Source of the DNA: Rhea pennata
Taxonomy: Eukaryota; Chordata; Aves; Rheiformes; Rheidae
DNA: 64,000 bases
Assembly (NCBI RefSeq): GCF_028389875.1
Contig: NC_084663.1
Location: forward strand, 216,590,876-216,654,875
Direction of reading: 5' to 3'
A program made the position numbers and the translations under genes. Under the pieces are notes generated by a model, which was not told the DNA's origin, did no database searches, and worked only from the letters and a program-made list of their open reading frames with translations. Positions 1 to 11,194 of the stretch are shown here, one piece after another. Numbering within the stretch: the first letter of the stretch is position 1; each line of letters opens with the position of its first letter.

Positions 1-1079
1 CCACTCTACTAATCTCTGCATCTCCTCTCAGTTTTGTCAGCTGAGATTTATATTTATTCTCAGATTGTTGATGAAACAAGCACCAGCTCAGCAGTCCTCT
101 CTGGGAGAGCCTTCTCCGAGGAGGAATTTCCCCAGCAGCTGCTCCTGGAGCACTGTGATCCCTCCTTGTTCTTTAACCTGCCAGGCAGGTGACACAGACC
201 TGTTTTAACTGAAAGTTGTGAAGAACAGTCTCATGCCTCACTAAGAACATTACACCTGCACCATTACTGGCACGATTAAGCAAGTCACATCTAGAAACCA
301 GCTCTAACAGGGCTGCTTTCCATGAATGCATGATGTAGTGTTACTGCTCAGTTTTCTGGCTCTTCCATTTCCATTTCCAGGTCTGGAGGCAGCTGAGCTG
401 CCCAGCTTCACACAGCCATCCTACTCACCCCATCAGTAGACACCACCAGCTGTCTCCTGTTGCAGCCTCTCTTCATCCAGTCTCCATGCTGAAGGCCCTG
501 CTGCAAGTCCACAGCCTTCCAGTCTCACCAGAGCTGTGGGATCTCCATTGCCTCCTGTCCAAGGGACCTGCTGCAGCAAGGGAAGACCCAAAACTCCTCC
601 TGCAGACCATAGGGACCTGCTCCCTACCCTGCACTCACCACCTAACCACAGCCTAAATCCTGCTGGTGCAGAGGAGCTGCAATGTTCTCCATCAGGAGCT
701 GAGCACGGGACAAGGAAAGCTCATCCCCTACTGACCCCAGAGAGCACCAGGCATAAGAGCCTGGCTCAGCCAGTTTGTTCTTCTCTAGGCTCTCTCCAGC
801 TGAGCCAGCTCTTCCCAAACAGCAGCATCCGCCTGAGCACAGAACTGCAGCAGAGATACTACTAGCACCAAGGGGAGATGGATTCACCTTGCAGATGGCA
901 CTGTTCATGCAGCCAGCAGGGCACTGCCTGTTTTTGCATCATTTGGGCATTTTCATTTCATGTTCTGCTTGTGGTCCTCCACCATCCCAGCTCCTTTCTG
1001 CAGAGCCAGTACCTGTCCAGCTGTATCCCATCCCACCTGTATGCAGCTGATTGTAACCACATACATGTACTTGCCATAG
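1..1079. other. Intergenic, no gene recognised
   Basis: Moderately AT-balanced sequence with only short, frame-broken open stretches. I see no splice-bounded exon, tRNA or recognisable repeat. The last part (about 1,000-1,080) may already belong to the antisense reverse-transcriptase relic that follows, since both share an old, degraded character. Confidence 0.5.
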
Positions 1080-1560
1080 TCAAACTTTATCCTCTTTTTT
1101 CCAGATCATTTTGAATTCAAATCAATTTTTCATTGTAATCCTGTTACATAATATCCTTGAAACCTCTCCCAACTTTGCATTGTCTGCAAGTTTAACAGCT
1201 TTGTTCTCCTCTCTGTTGTATACTTTGCTAAAGAAAACAATTAACAGGACTCCACCTGGGACATCCCTGCAGAACCCATTCCAGCACTTCCTTCCTGTTT
1301 TGACTATGAGCTACGGTTACTCCCAAATATGTTTATCCAAAATGTTTTTCAGTTTCTATCAACATTTTTATCTGACTCATTTCCCTAGCTTCCATGTGAG
1401 GATGCTATGTAAGACAGTGTCAAAAAATCCTTCAGGGCTCATGACACATGGTATTTCCTGATTCTCCCTACCCCTGGGCGTATTATATATTGTAGAGAAA
1501 AACAGATCAATCTGATCTCAAGGAGAAGTCTTACAACGTCTGTTACCCAGCTCCTTATAA
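1080..1560 (-). mobile_element. Degraded LINE (CR1-type) reverse-transcriptase relic
   Basis: Read on the minus strand, three non-LTR reverse-transcriptase blocks appear in the right order. First comes FFDTVLHSIL (near 1,400-1,440), resembling the AFDTVSHDIL block. Next is FCRDVPGGVLL (near 1,250-1,290), resembling GVPQGSVLGPVLF. Last is KLADNAKLGEV (near 1,155-1,195), resembling the catalytic YADD/FADDTKLG block, here with ADN. Stops and frame changes separate the blocks, so it is dead. The order of blocks is seen directly; assignment to the CR1/L3 superfamily is inference from remembered consensus. Confidence 0.7.
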
Positions 1561-4500
1561 CCTTCCAGGAACTTAGAAACACCTGATACGTTGCTTCACT
1601 TTTCTTCCAGGAAATGAAGCTAAACACACTGATCTCCCAGGTCTCCAGCTTCTCCTTTCTCCCTTGTAAAGACAAGGGCTACTTTTGCCTTTTCCATGCC
1701 CTGGTACCTCTCCATCCTCCACCACATCCCAGGGCTGTCTGCTAATGGCTCTGGCATCAGCTCTGCCAGTCTTTATGTGGTCAAGGATGAAGGTGCCCCA
1801 GCAGTCACCCCGGACTGGGCTCACTCCTCGCCATTGGCCAGGAATGGAGCTGCTGCAGGTGCAGGAGCCACCGCTGCAAGCGCCTGGTTTTGGTGCCATG
1901 AGCCCCACCCTGCATGGTAGGATTAGCCCCAAGGAAACACAAAGCCTCCAGGGGCCACTGCTTCCCACGTTTTATGGGGGAAACCTGTTTGCTTACATTG
2001 GAAACCCCATAAAAACACAATGCACCACTGGAAAAGGCATCGTGGATGCACTGGGCTTCACCAGAAGTGGGACATTAATCAGGCTTATATCAGCTTGCCC
2101 CCAGAGAAGCCACCAAGAGGCCAGGATCTGCTGGCAGCCAGGCCAGACCCACGGTGGGGCTGTCCTCTGCTCCTTCTATCTCAGATTCATGCTCATGATT
2201 CAGCTGTGGAGACCCAGCTCCAGGATAAGGACCATATCTTCAGGCACTTTGTGTTGGGTGAATGATGTTGTTCAACGCTGCCAGGAAAAGATGTTTAAGT
2301 GAAGGCTCAGCTTGCTTTCACTTTCTCCTGGTCTTTGGCCTGGGATGCTCAGGTATTTTCATCCTGTTCCATGTGGTGAAAGGCTGCTTTGAAAAAAATG
2401 AATGAATGGCATTAATATATACATATAGAGAGAATACCAAATTAGCAGCTTTCTGTAACAGGTTTCTTTACATAGCTTAAAGAGATGTGAGGTTTCTAAC
2501 ACTGGAAAGAGAAAAGAAATTGCTTCAACTTTGGCACCAGCAACACCTAAGACTGTTGTAAATGCAGTGATAGGAAATAAAAAAGTGGTCTAAGAGAAAG
2601 GAAAAGAGCAGAGAGAAAAACATACAGCAATGCACAGAAAATGCAAGCTATGGCACACTGCTGTTGGAACGCAAACACTTTGCAAAAACATCATGCCAGC
2701 AGAGCCAAGGATGGGCAGAATCTGGGCTCGGTGGGCGCACAGGAATAAAAGGGGATCGTAGGGAATAAAAGGGACTGCCAGAAACAGTAAATGCAGAATT
2801 GTAAAATCAGTATTTCCTTCTGCTTTTATTGAGCAACAGGATGATGCATCCGTATCTCAGTGGACACAAAAGCACTTTCCAGTTCATTAGGAAATGTTAG
2901 AGAGCATCTGCTATTCTTTTTATTATTTGGCTGAAATAACTCAAAATATACTCAAGGACCCTAGATGAATTGAATAGGATCTTTGGCCTGCTGACAGTAT
3001 TTGTTAATAAATCACAGAGAAACTACTGAGGAAACTACAGAAGTCTAAAAGAAGTGCTAATGCTGTCCCAACGGGCAAGAAGAGCGCTCGGGTCTCGGCA
3101 GCCACCGGCCAGCTTCACGATGCAAAACAAAACATGCCACCGGGGACAGCGTCCGCGGGCAGAGGCGATCGGGAGACCAGGACTCTGCCACGTCCCTGGG
3201 CGGTTGCTGCAGTGGCGGAGCAGCTCCAGGGCGCAGCGTCAGGAAACCCTGCTCCGGGCTGCAGCCGGGAGCAGCCGGAGCTCGGGAAAGCGGCGGCTCC
3301 CGCCCAGCTCCGCAGCCCAGGAAATGAATCACTCGCCACATCTGCTCGTTGCATTGGGGAGAAACCGAACAAATGAGAGGAAATTTGCAAAGTCACCCAG
3401 CAAGCTCCTTTCCAGCCCTTGCCTGGGGCTTCCTTGTGCACGCCCCAAGGGCAGGAGCAGGGTCTGTCCCTCGCGCCTCTGCCAGTCGGCACCGACTGAG
3501 ACACGGCTGGGAGGTGCACGGCCGCATCCGTAAAACCCTCCGTTCTCCCGTGTCGGGAGAGGAAAGTTGCAACAGGCAATTTTCCCATTCAATCTGCTGG
3601 GCCTGCACTGGAGAACTTTTCAATGCCTGAGGAAACCTGGCAGGCAGGAGCAGTGCTAAAATCATGCCAAAATTCAGCTCATGCAAGCTAGAATTTATAA
3701 ATGAAGACTTAAAAGACTACAGAGATAATTAACACCTATCAATACTGCTCTGTGGAAAGGTTCTGATGAAGGTTTGGGTTGAGGAGTGCGACTGCCTCAG
3801 TGTAACGTGTACTGATCGACACTGGTAATACAACAGGGAAGTAGCATTAAGCAGCATCGATAAAACGTCTTGAATTTGAAAGGAATTTGAAAGCAATAGA
3901 CCTCTTAGAAGTAGCTTCCAGTGGTGAGGACTCCTCATCAAATACAGTATTTCTCATTCCAGAGCCACAGCTTTCTCAACATTTTCATTGTAATCTGGAA
4001 TTACAATTACAATCCCCAATTTAAAGTAACTGTTGATGGAATTTATGAATGAGACAGATTTTGGCAGATTAGTCAATACGCAGGAGGCCTGGGTAGATAT
4101 TCAAAGCACTCTGGATTGTAAGGACAGAGCAGAAGAGGGGACATGCTGGGTGGAACCAAGGTTTGCCTTGCACAGCATCTCTGCTCCATGGTGGACAGCA
4201 GAGGAGCCCAGGAAAGAGCTCGAGAACAGAGCGAGCATTCCCCAAATGCTCTCTTGGCCTCCAAAAGCTGCAGCTCCATAGCTTGCTAGGCTGGAGCTGA
4301 CACCCTTGTGGCCACAGCCCTCTGTTTTCCGCAGCCTCCCCTTGGGCCACGAGAACTGTGAGCATCCAGGCCAAGACGTTCAGCTGCCCGTGGCACAGAG
4401 TCAGGCACCTGCCTGACTCCCACTACCTCCTACAATGGCCCCAAGTTGTATTTGCGCCAAGACAGCAGTGAGCAGTCATGTCCCATCACCTCTCTCTGCA

Positions 4501-4689
4501 TTGCCCATGGTTTTTTGAACCTCAGTCACCCCTGCTGATGGCTCCCAGGCACCTTCTTCACAGTCTCATGGTCTCCCTCTGGAGCACTGATGGACTGAGA
4601 CTCCCCATGGGCAGCATATTATGCTCAGTGCTGCCAAATTTCATTTGCAGTGTTATTGTCCAGGCACTCAGCCATAGAGGGTTTCTCTG
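1561..4689. other. Intergenic, no gene recognised
   Basis: About 2,300-3,050 is AT-rich and featureless. From about 3,055 to 3,600 there is a GC-richer pocket with scattered CpG but no open frame with family resemblance. Otherwise nothing is recognised. Small open frames on both strands lack splice context and homology I can name. Confidence 0.45.
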
Positions 4690-4990
4690 AGGTTCCCCAA
4701 CTTGTCCATCTGCCCTACCCTGCATTACCACTCAATGTCACAAGAAAAATTATTTGCTTTGTTATTGATTCCCTTTTCCAGGTCCTCTATGGATGTGCTG
4801 AATAGCTCAGTCCCCAGCTGAGCAAACCCCACAGCCACTGACCTTCATCATCTATTAGCGCCAACTATTTACTTCTACCCTCTTTTAGCAAGTTATTTCC
4901 CCACAGGGACCCTGCTTCCTACCCCGGGCTGCTGGGCATCCTGAGCGAGCTAGACCCACCCCACCAAACCATGTCCCATACAGCTCAGCG
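4690..4990 (-). mobile_element. Second degraded reverse-transcriptase relic (antisense)
   Basis: On the minus strand near 4,730-4,830 the reading FAQLGTELFSTSIEDLEKGI resembles the CR1-type stretch GVPQGSVLGPVLFNIFINDL that precedes the YADD block. It lies in the same orientation as the relic at 1.1-1.5 kb and may be another copy of the same old family. Only one block is legible, so the boundaries are approximate. Confidence 0.4.
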
Positions 4991-7149
4991 CGGAGGGTCG
5001 GTGCGCGAGGCAGACCAGGGCGGCCCCAGGCCAGCTAAGGGTTTATTCGTGCTGGGTTAGACACTAGCCTGAGCACACGTCCCCAGCTCCCCACTGCTGG
5101 GCTGTCACCAGACCCAGCAGAAGGGCAGAAACACCAGGCTGGGAGTCAAGGGAAGGGGAACTGCCCTCTCCAAACCCCACACGGCCTTGCACCACGTGCA
5201 GCCAGCTGCAAGCCAGCAGCAGCTTCAGGGTTTCTGGCTGTGTGAACAGGCAGGGCCCAGAGCCGTCTCCGAGGGTGCCGGGGGCAGCAGGGATGCGGTC
5301 GTGTTAAGGATGGAGCTTCCAACCATTAAGAGCCGTGCATCAGCCCCCTGGGAGAGGGACAAAACCCTCTTGTCCCTTTCTGTGCCACACTGAAACTGCC
5401 CACCTGAAGCAGCTCCTCGTGCCTTGGCCCAGGGCACGCACGGCCACAGAATGGCCAAAGCCATGAGCAACCCTGCCGGGCCCAAAAGCAAGTCAGACGT
5501 GCAGGAACACAGCACACGAAACGCTTCCAGCTGCTCGTTTCCTGCTGCCTTGGAAAGACACCAAGGCTGGGGGCCGGAGAGTGGCACCGTATCTGGGGAC
5601 ACAGGTGAGGGCACAATAAAGGTGCTGTGCAAGGTTTCACTCCTGGTGTCGATGCTCAGCACGGGCCAGGAGGCCAAGCACGCTCCCAAAGCAACAACGT
5701 GGTCAGGGTCACGTGCATGAGCTTGGAATGGGGAAGCAGCAGAAGCTGGTGGCCAAAAGGGGTGCTCAGGGGCCGCTCACCAGGGCAGGGGGGATGGCTT
5801 GCTTTAGACCCACACAACCACCAGAAAATGGGTTTGTGTCGCTGTTACCAGAGGAACCCACCAGAGGGGACAGGATGGCTTGAGCACTGACCAGGAAGTG
5901 CTGATACCTAGGAGGAAAAAACCATGAAGTTAATTCAGATGGATGTGAGCTTTTAAACTAAAGAAAACATTGTCTCGAGGGCAGAAGGCACTAAAGAGCC
6001 CTCAGATGTTTTCAGGCTGAAATTAGATAAAGGTTCAGCAGACCAGGGAGTGTCTGGAAAGGTTTTTCTGCAGGACAGAGCAGAGAAATGAGGAAAAAGA
6101 ATCAGCCAGGAACACAACCATTTCCTCCAGCCACTTCGTCAGGAGCCGTTCCCGCTCGCAGCAGACCTAGGGCCAGCCCGGCCGCAGCCCTGGCCAGAGC
6201 AGACCAGGAGCTCATCCGTGGGGACAGGTCCCCATGGTCCTCAGACGCTCTGGCGTGCCAGCATGGGGAAAGCATCACCATAGTTCCCACAGCCGCGCCG
6301 CCAGCAGGGAGCACAGCACGGCAGGGCTCACCGCGCACGGCCGGCACCGGGCGCAGCTGACGTGCCCCACACTGCCCACCACCCAGGAGGAATGTTCTTC
6401 CCGCTGCAGAAGCTCCCTGCCCAGCTGGCACCTGAGGACCCCTCCCTGCCCCAGGCTCCCCAGGGCTCTCCCCACTGCCCGGCTGAGCCGACGGGGCCGC
6501 AGCCAGGCTCCACGCAGGTGCAGGCCACACAGATGCCCGGGATTCGGGCTCCATCCCGCCTTGCTGCCTTGGCCTGGGTCTCCTTTCCCAACCACGGTCC
6601 ATGGATTCAGGACACCAACAGCCGAAGACATCCCAGGCCCTGCCCAGGGAATCCTGCCCTGGTGGAGATGCAGCCTGCTTTGGCACAGAGGAGCCCTGGT
6701 GACCATCACGCAGGCGAGGAACCATCTCAGTGCCCATTGCCCACCCCACGAGCACCTTCCCTCGGGATCCGTCGCGCCACCTCCTGATCTCGCCTGCCCC
6801 ATTGCCATCCCTGTGTCCTGCTCCAGGCTGGACACGTGCCGAGCAGCGCCGTTGGAGCAGAGCCTGGGGCATCACCAGGGACCTGCACCCCAGCTGCCCA
6901 CCAGAGCCTGCAGCTCCACGATCACCTTCAACGCAAGCCGTGGACATCTCCTCCTGCCGTCAGCGCCACGGCTGACCGGAGGGAGAAGAGCCAGGCCCAT
7001 CCCTCCTGCTGTGAGGTGCTGGGCACCCCCAGCCCCATGGCTTGGGACTGGCACCCGCTGCCTGGACCATCGGGGTCAGGCTCAGCCCCCAGAGCAGCAC
7101 TGCTCCTGCCCCCCAAGCCCTCAGTGCCCATAAGCACTCGAGGGACAGA
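4991..7149. other. Intergenic, no gene recognised
   Basis: GC content rises through this stretch. A minus-strand AATAAA (plus TTTATT at 5,042-5,047) and a plus-strand AATAAA at 5,615-5,620 are present, but no exon chain leads to either. A minus-strand open frame at 5,225-5,689 contains a hydrophobic run of about 20 residues (LLLGPAGLLMALAILW) but resembles no family I know and has no clear splice partners. Sequence from 6,090 to 7,150 is GC-rich and open in several frames by composition. Confidence 0.4.
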
Positions 7150-7840
7150 AGAGTATCCAATGCTCACCCCATAACTATCCAGCAGGCACCTAGAACCCAC
7201 CCCATAACCACCTAGGGGAAGGAGAGCACCCAGCACCTACTCCACAACCACCTAAGGGCTGAAAAGAACCACCACTTACCCCATAACCATCCAGGGGGCA
7301 TCAAGAGCCCATCCCATAACCACCTGAAGGATAGAAGAGCACCCAGAACCCACCCCATAACTACCTGAAGGCAGGAGAGCCCCCAGTGTCTACCCCATAA
7401 CCACCTGGGGGGGGGGTGAGAAGAACCATGACCCACTCCATAACCACACAGGTGGCAGGAGAGCACCCAGCACCCACCCCATAACAGCCTGGAGGGGAGG
7501 AGAGCACCCAGTGCCCTCCCCATAACTATTCAGGGGGTACCTAGAGCCCACCCCACAACTACCTGCAGGGTACCCAGAGCCCACCCCATAACCACCCAGT
7601 GGGCAGAGTGAGCCAGCACCTGTCCCCTAATGACCCCAGGGGCAACCAGCATGTACCCCATACTCACACAGGGGGTGGAGGAAAACTGCCGCCCACCCCA
7701 CAACCACCACAGAACAGGGTAGCACCCTCTGCTGCCCCATCACCACCCCAGGGGGAATGAGAACCTGCCCCATAACCTCCAGAGGGGGCAATCAGCACCC
7801 ACCCCATAACTACCTGTGGGGCAGGAGGGAGGCCCCCCAC
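7150..7840. repeat. Degenerate minisatellite, CCCCATAACCACC-type
   Basis: Repeated short blocks reading ACCCACCCCATAACCACCTG followed by a G-run and GGAGAGCACCCAG recur about every 50-70 bases. Copies vary in length and sequence. No coding function is supported; long minus-strand open frames here are by-products of the repeat. Confidence 0.75.
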
Positions 7841-7989
7841 AACAGCCCCAGTGCCCCAAACTAAGTGCCCCAGGACAGGCCCTGCCACCTCCAGACCCAC
7901 ACAGGAAGGTGGCCATAGGGCTAGGCCCAGCAGCATCCCGAGACCACACTGAGGAACCCCTGCCTGCTGCCCTACACGTAGTCTGCCCC

Positions 7990-8340
7990 ACATTCCACCT
8001 AGCCCCACACACACAGACCCACACTGCTGAAAAATGCACTAATGCTGACAGACCCACAAGCCACCCAGACCCACACATCTCTGACAGATCCATGCACTGC
8101 CCAGAGCCACTAGCCCCCAACAGACCCACACACCCTATAGACTCACACATTGCTGACCCACATCCCACCCAGACCCACACACTGCTGACAGACCCACACA
8201 CCACTGACCCACGGGCCACCCAGACCCATATGCCCCAACAGACTCTCACGCCCCCGACAAACCCACACACTGCCCAGACCCACACACTGCTGACAGACCC
8301 AGACCCAGACCCAGACCCAGACCCAGACCCAGACCCCGGC
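7990..8340. repeat. CAGACCCACAC minisatellite ending in (CAGACC)n
   Basis: Blocks of CAGACCCACACACTGCTGA recur irregularly from about 8,010 and pass at 8,295-8,335 into a clean hexamer run of CAGACC (about seven units). The hexamer run directly abuts the CpG island to its right. Confidence 0.8.
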
Positions 8341-8900
8341 GCCCCCCGCCCCGCGGCCCCGCGGCCCAGGCCGGGCTGGGCTGGCTCCGGCAGTGGCACC
8401 GGCGGATCGCGGCGGGCTGGACCGAGCCGGGCCGAGCCGGGCCGAGCCGGGCCGGGCCACCGCCGCCGCCCCGGCCCGGCCCGGCCCGGCACGGAAGGAG
8501 CCGCGCGCCGCACCGCGCCCGGCCCCATAGCCCCGCCCCATAGCCCCGCCCCTCCCCTTGCCCGCCCCCCCACCACCCCCGGCGCCCCACGGGGCACCGC
8601 CGGCCCCCGCCGTGCCCTGCGCCGGCCCCCGATCCCCGCCCCATGGGGCGCCGTGGGGCTCCGGCGCTGCCCCCGCAGCACCAGCCCGGCCGAGGGGCTG
8701 GGCACGCCGTGGGGCCGGGCCCGCTGGGGCGCCCCTGCCGTGCCCCACACGCGGTGCGGCGGGGGTTGGTGCAACACGAGCAAACGCCGCGAGCTGCTGC
8801 AGCCTCCTCTCTGCGTGCTGTGGGGCAGGGTGGGGTGCACCATGGGGCACGCCGTGGGGTGTGCAGTGGGGCAGCATGGGGCACACTGTGGGAGGCCGCT
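8320..8900. promoter_or_regulatory. Orphan CpG island
   Basis: Very dense in CpG, with three tandem GAGCCGGGCC decamers near 8,424-8,455 and repeated CCCCGCCC boxes near 8,520-8,560. This is the composition of a vertebrate CpG-island promoter. No gene I can recognise starts on either strand, so it may serve an unrecognised gene, a distant first exon or a non-coding RNA. It could also be simply GC-rich repeat flank. Confidence 0.45.
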
Positions 8901-9660
8901 TGCCGTGGGGTGTGCCATGGGGTGGCATGCATGTCTGAGGCCCTCAGGCCATGGCAGCACTGCACTCTGTGGGGCAGTGGCTGCACCCTGCTATGGGGCA
9001 GGGGTGTGGGGTCAAGCTTGCACTGCTGTGGTGGGGACCGGTGCATCCTGCCCCCTGTACGACTGCCCCACTGACCCTGCCATCTGCCCCCAATGTGCCT
9101 GCCCCCCACCGCCTGTGTGCCCCATGGCACCTGCCTTGCAACTCTACACACCCCACAGCCCCCCCACCGCCCATGTGCCTCATCCCTCAGTGCCTCCCGC
9201 ACCCCACAGCACCCACCCCACACCAGACCTACCCCCCAAGTCTCCGCCACTGCCCCCCAGTTACTGGGGGTCCCTGGCTGGGAGGCAGTGAGGGGTGCAG
9301 GGTCATTCGGGCACTGGGCTGGGGCCTCATGGGGGGCACGTTCCCGGGCTGGCGACTGCTTGGTTTGAGGTCACAGCGCCCCACAGCGCTGCTCGGGTGC
9401 CAGGCCCCAGGACGGGGCAGCTGGTTCAGGTTTTCGGAAACGCTGCATCCAGCGGCCAGAGGGCGGCGAGGCCCTTGCAGACCCCTGCCCCACCACACCC
9501 CATTGCCCAGTCGGGGCAGGAGATGCTAGAACACCCCACGGACGCGTTGGAGCGGCCTCGGCCCCTAGGCAGCTGACCAGGGACCAGCCAGTTAGCTGAG
9601 TTACACGTGTACGTGCGTGTGCGTTTGCACGCACGTGCACACCTGTATGTACACACATCC
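8901..9660. other. GC-rich intergenic sequence
   Basis: Low-complexity sequence rich in GTGGGGC and CCCCAC words around 8,820-9,250, then unique-looking DNA, then an alternating CACGTG/TGTGCG stretch at 9,600-9,655. No exon is supported. Confidence 0.45.
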
Positions 9661-10248
9661 CGGGGTGCATTAGGAAGAGTGTTGCCAGCAGGTCCAGGGA
9701 GGTGACCCTGCCCCTCTCCTCAGCCCTGGGGAGGCCTCATCTCGAGTGCTGTGTCCAGTTCTGGGCTCCACAGTCCAAGAGAGACATGGAGCTACTGGAG
9801 AGAGCCCAGCATAGGGCTGCGAGGATGATCAAAGGGCTGGAGCACCTGCCCTATGAGGAACGGCTGCGAGAGCTGGGCCTGTTTAACCTGGGGAAGAGCA
9901 GACTGAGGGGGGATCTGGTCAATGTGTACAAGTACCTGAAGGGAGGGTGTCAAGGGGACGAGGACAGACTCTTTTCAGTTGTCCCGTGTGACAGGACAAG
10001 ACGCAATGGGCAGAAACTGAAGCACAGGAAGTTCTGCCTGAACGTGAGGGGGAATTTCTTCCCTGTGAGAGTGACAGAGCACTGGAGCAGGTTGCCCAGA
10101 GAGGTTGTGGAGTCTCCTTCTCTGGAGATATCAAGGCCCGCCTGGATGCAACCCTGTCCAGTGTGCTCCAGGTGACCCTGGTTGAGCAGGGAGTAGGACT
10201 AAATGATCTCCAGGGTCCCTTCCAACCTCGGGCTCTCTGCACTATACG
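9661..10248 (+). mobile_element. CR1 LINE, 5'-truncated 3' end
   Basis: The translation carries the C-terminal part of avian CR1 ORF2: [64 protein letters not shown] and [16 protein letters not shown]. It is open from about 9,663 to 10,175, but at about 10,128 a one-base shift moves the final consensus ([13 protein letters not shown]) into another frame. The 3' end stops after GATCTCCAGGGTCCCTTCCA and lacks the usual short tail repeats. This is a typical dead-on-arrival insertion and relatively well preserved compared with the older relics in the window. Confidence 0.93.
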
Positions 10249-10635
10249 TGTATATACACGTTTATACCCATGTACAGTGTGGATCCCTCCAGTGACCGGC
10301 ATTAGACACCCTGTCTACCCAGTACCCAGCCCCAACCCCCCAGTCTCCTCTTTGCGCGCAGGGCACAGATAACGGCAGGGCAGGACTACCGAGGCGGGGA
10401 GCACCGGGGCAATGGTGCCGCGGGGCTCTGTAACCCGGGATGGCTACGGTCCGTCCTGGTCCAGGTCACCTTCTGCTCCCGTCATCCTCCCACTCCATCC
10501 CATCTCATCCGATCCCACCCCACCCTACCCCGTTCCATCCCTGAGCAGCACCGCGCGCCAACGCAGCCACAGCACCGCGTGCCGTCGTCCCCAGGCCCCC
10601 GCCGCGAGCACCAGGCCGGGCCCTTGACCAGAACC

Positions 10636-10641
10636 TTTATT
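10636..10641 (-). terminator. FHIP1B polyadenylation signal
   Basis: TTTATT on the plus strand is AATAAA on the minus strand. It lies about 555 bases past the FHIP1B stop codon, giving a 3' UTR of roughly 0.6 kb. Confidence 0.7.
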
Positions 10642-11194
10642 ACAGAAGGGCTTTTGCACAGCACAGACACACGCTGCCCTCCACATGCACTGCCCTGGCC
10701 CCGGCCCCACTGCCCGGCCCCGGCCTGCCCCCCGCGCCCCAGTGGGGCCGCTGGGTGTTGCATAGAGAGGGGCCAGGCGGCACAGGGAGCCCGGTGGAGG
10801 GGCTGGGCTGGGGTGGGGGGGCAGCAGGGCGCCGGGGGGCAGAGCCAGCCTGTCCCCACGCAGCGCCCCCCGGGCAGGGCCCAGCCCCGAGAGGCCCCGG
10901 GGCCGCACAGGGTCCTGCCCTGCCGTCCCCATGCAGCGACCTGCGCTCGCCCCTCCGCCGGGAGCCCCGGGGCAGCGGCGCGCAGCACGGGCCGGGCGGC
11001 TGGCACGGGGCCCCCGGACGAGGGCTGCCGTGCGCCGGCCCCGGGGCACGGCGAGACTCGTGCGCACGCGGGGACAGGCAGCGGACAGCCTCGTTTATAC
11101 ATATTGCAACAAGTTCTCGGCAAAACATTCATCCCCAATAAATTAAAAAGGTCCATGTCCTGGGCGCAATTAAAAAGGCGACCGCCGGAGGGGG

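Noticed and set aside
5225-5689. Minus frame of 154 aa with a hydrophobic segment, near a minus AATAAA at 5,042
   Set aside because: Tempting as a last exon of a small membrane protein, but no homologue is recognised and no upstream exon with matching phase was found.
11130-11140. Plus-strand AATAAA near 11,133 as a gene end
   Set aside because: No plus-strand gene leads to it; it lies in the FHIP1B 3' UTR in antisense.
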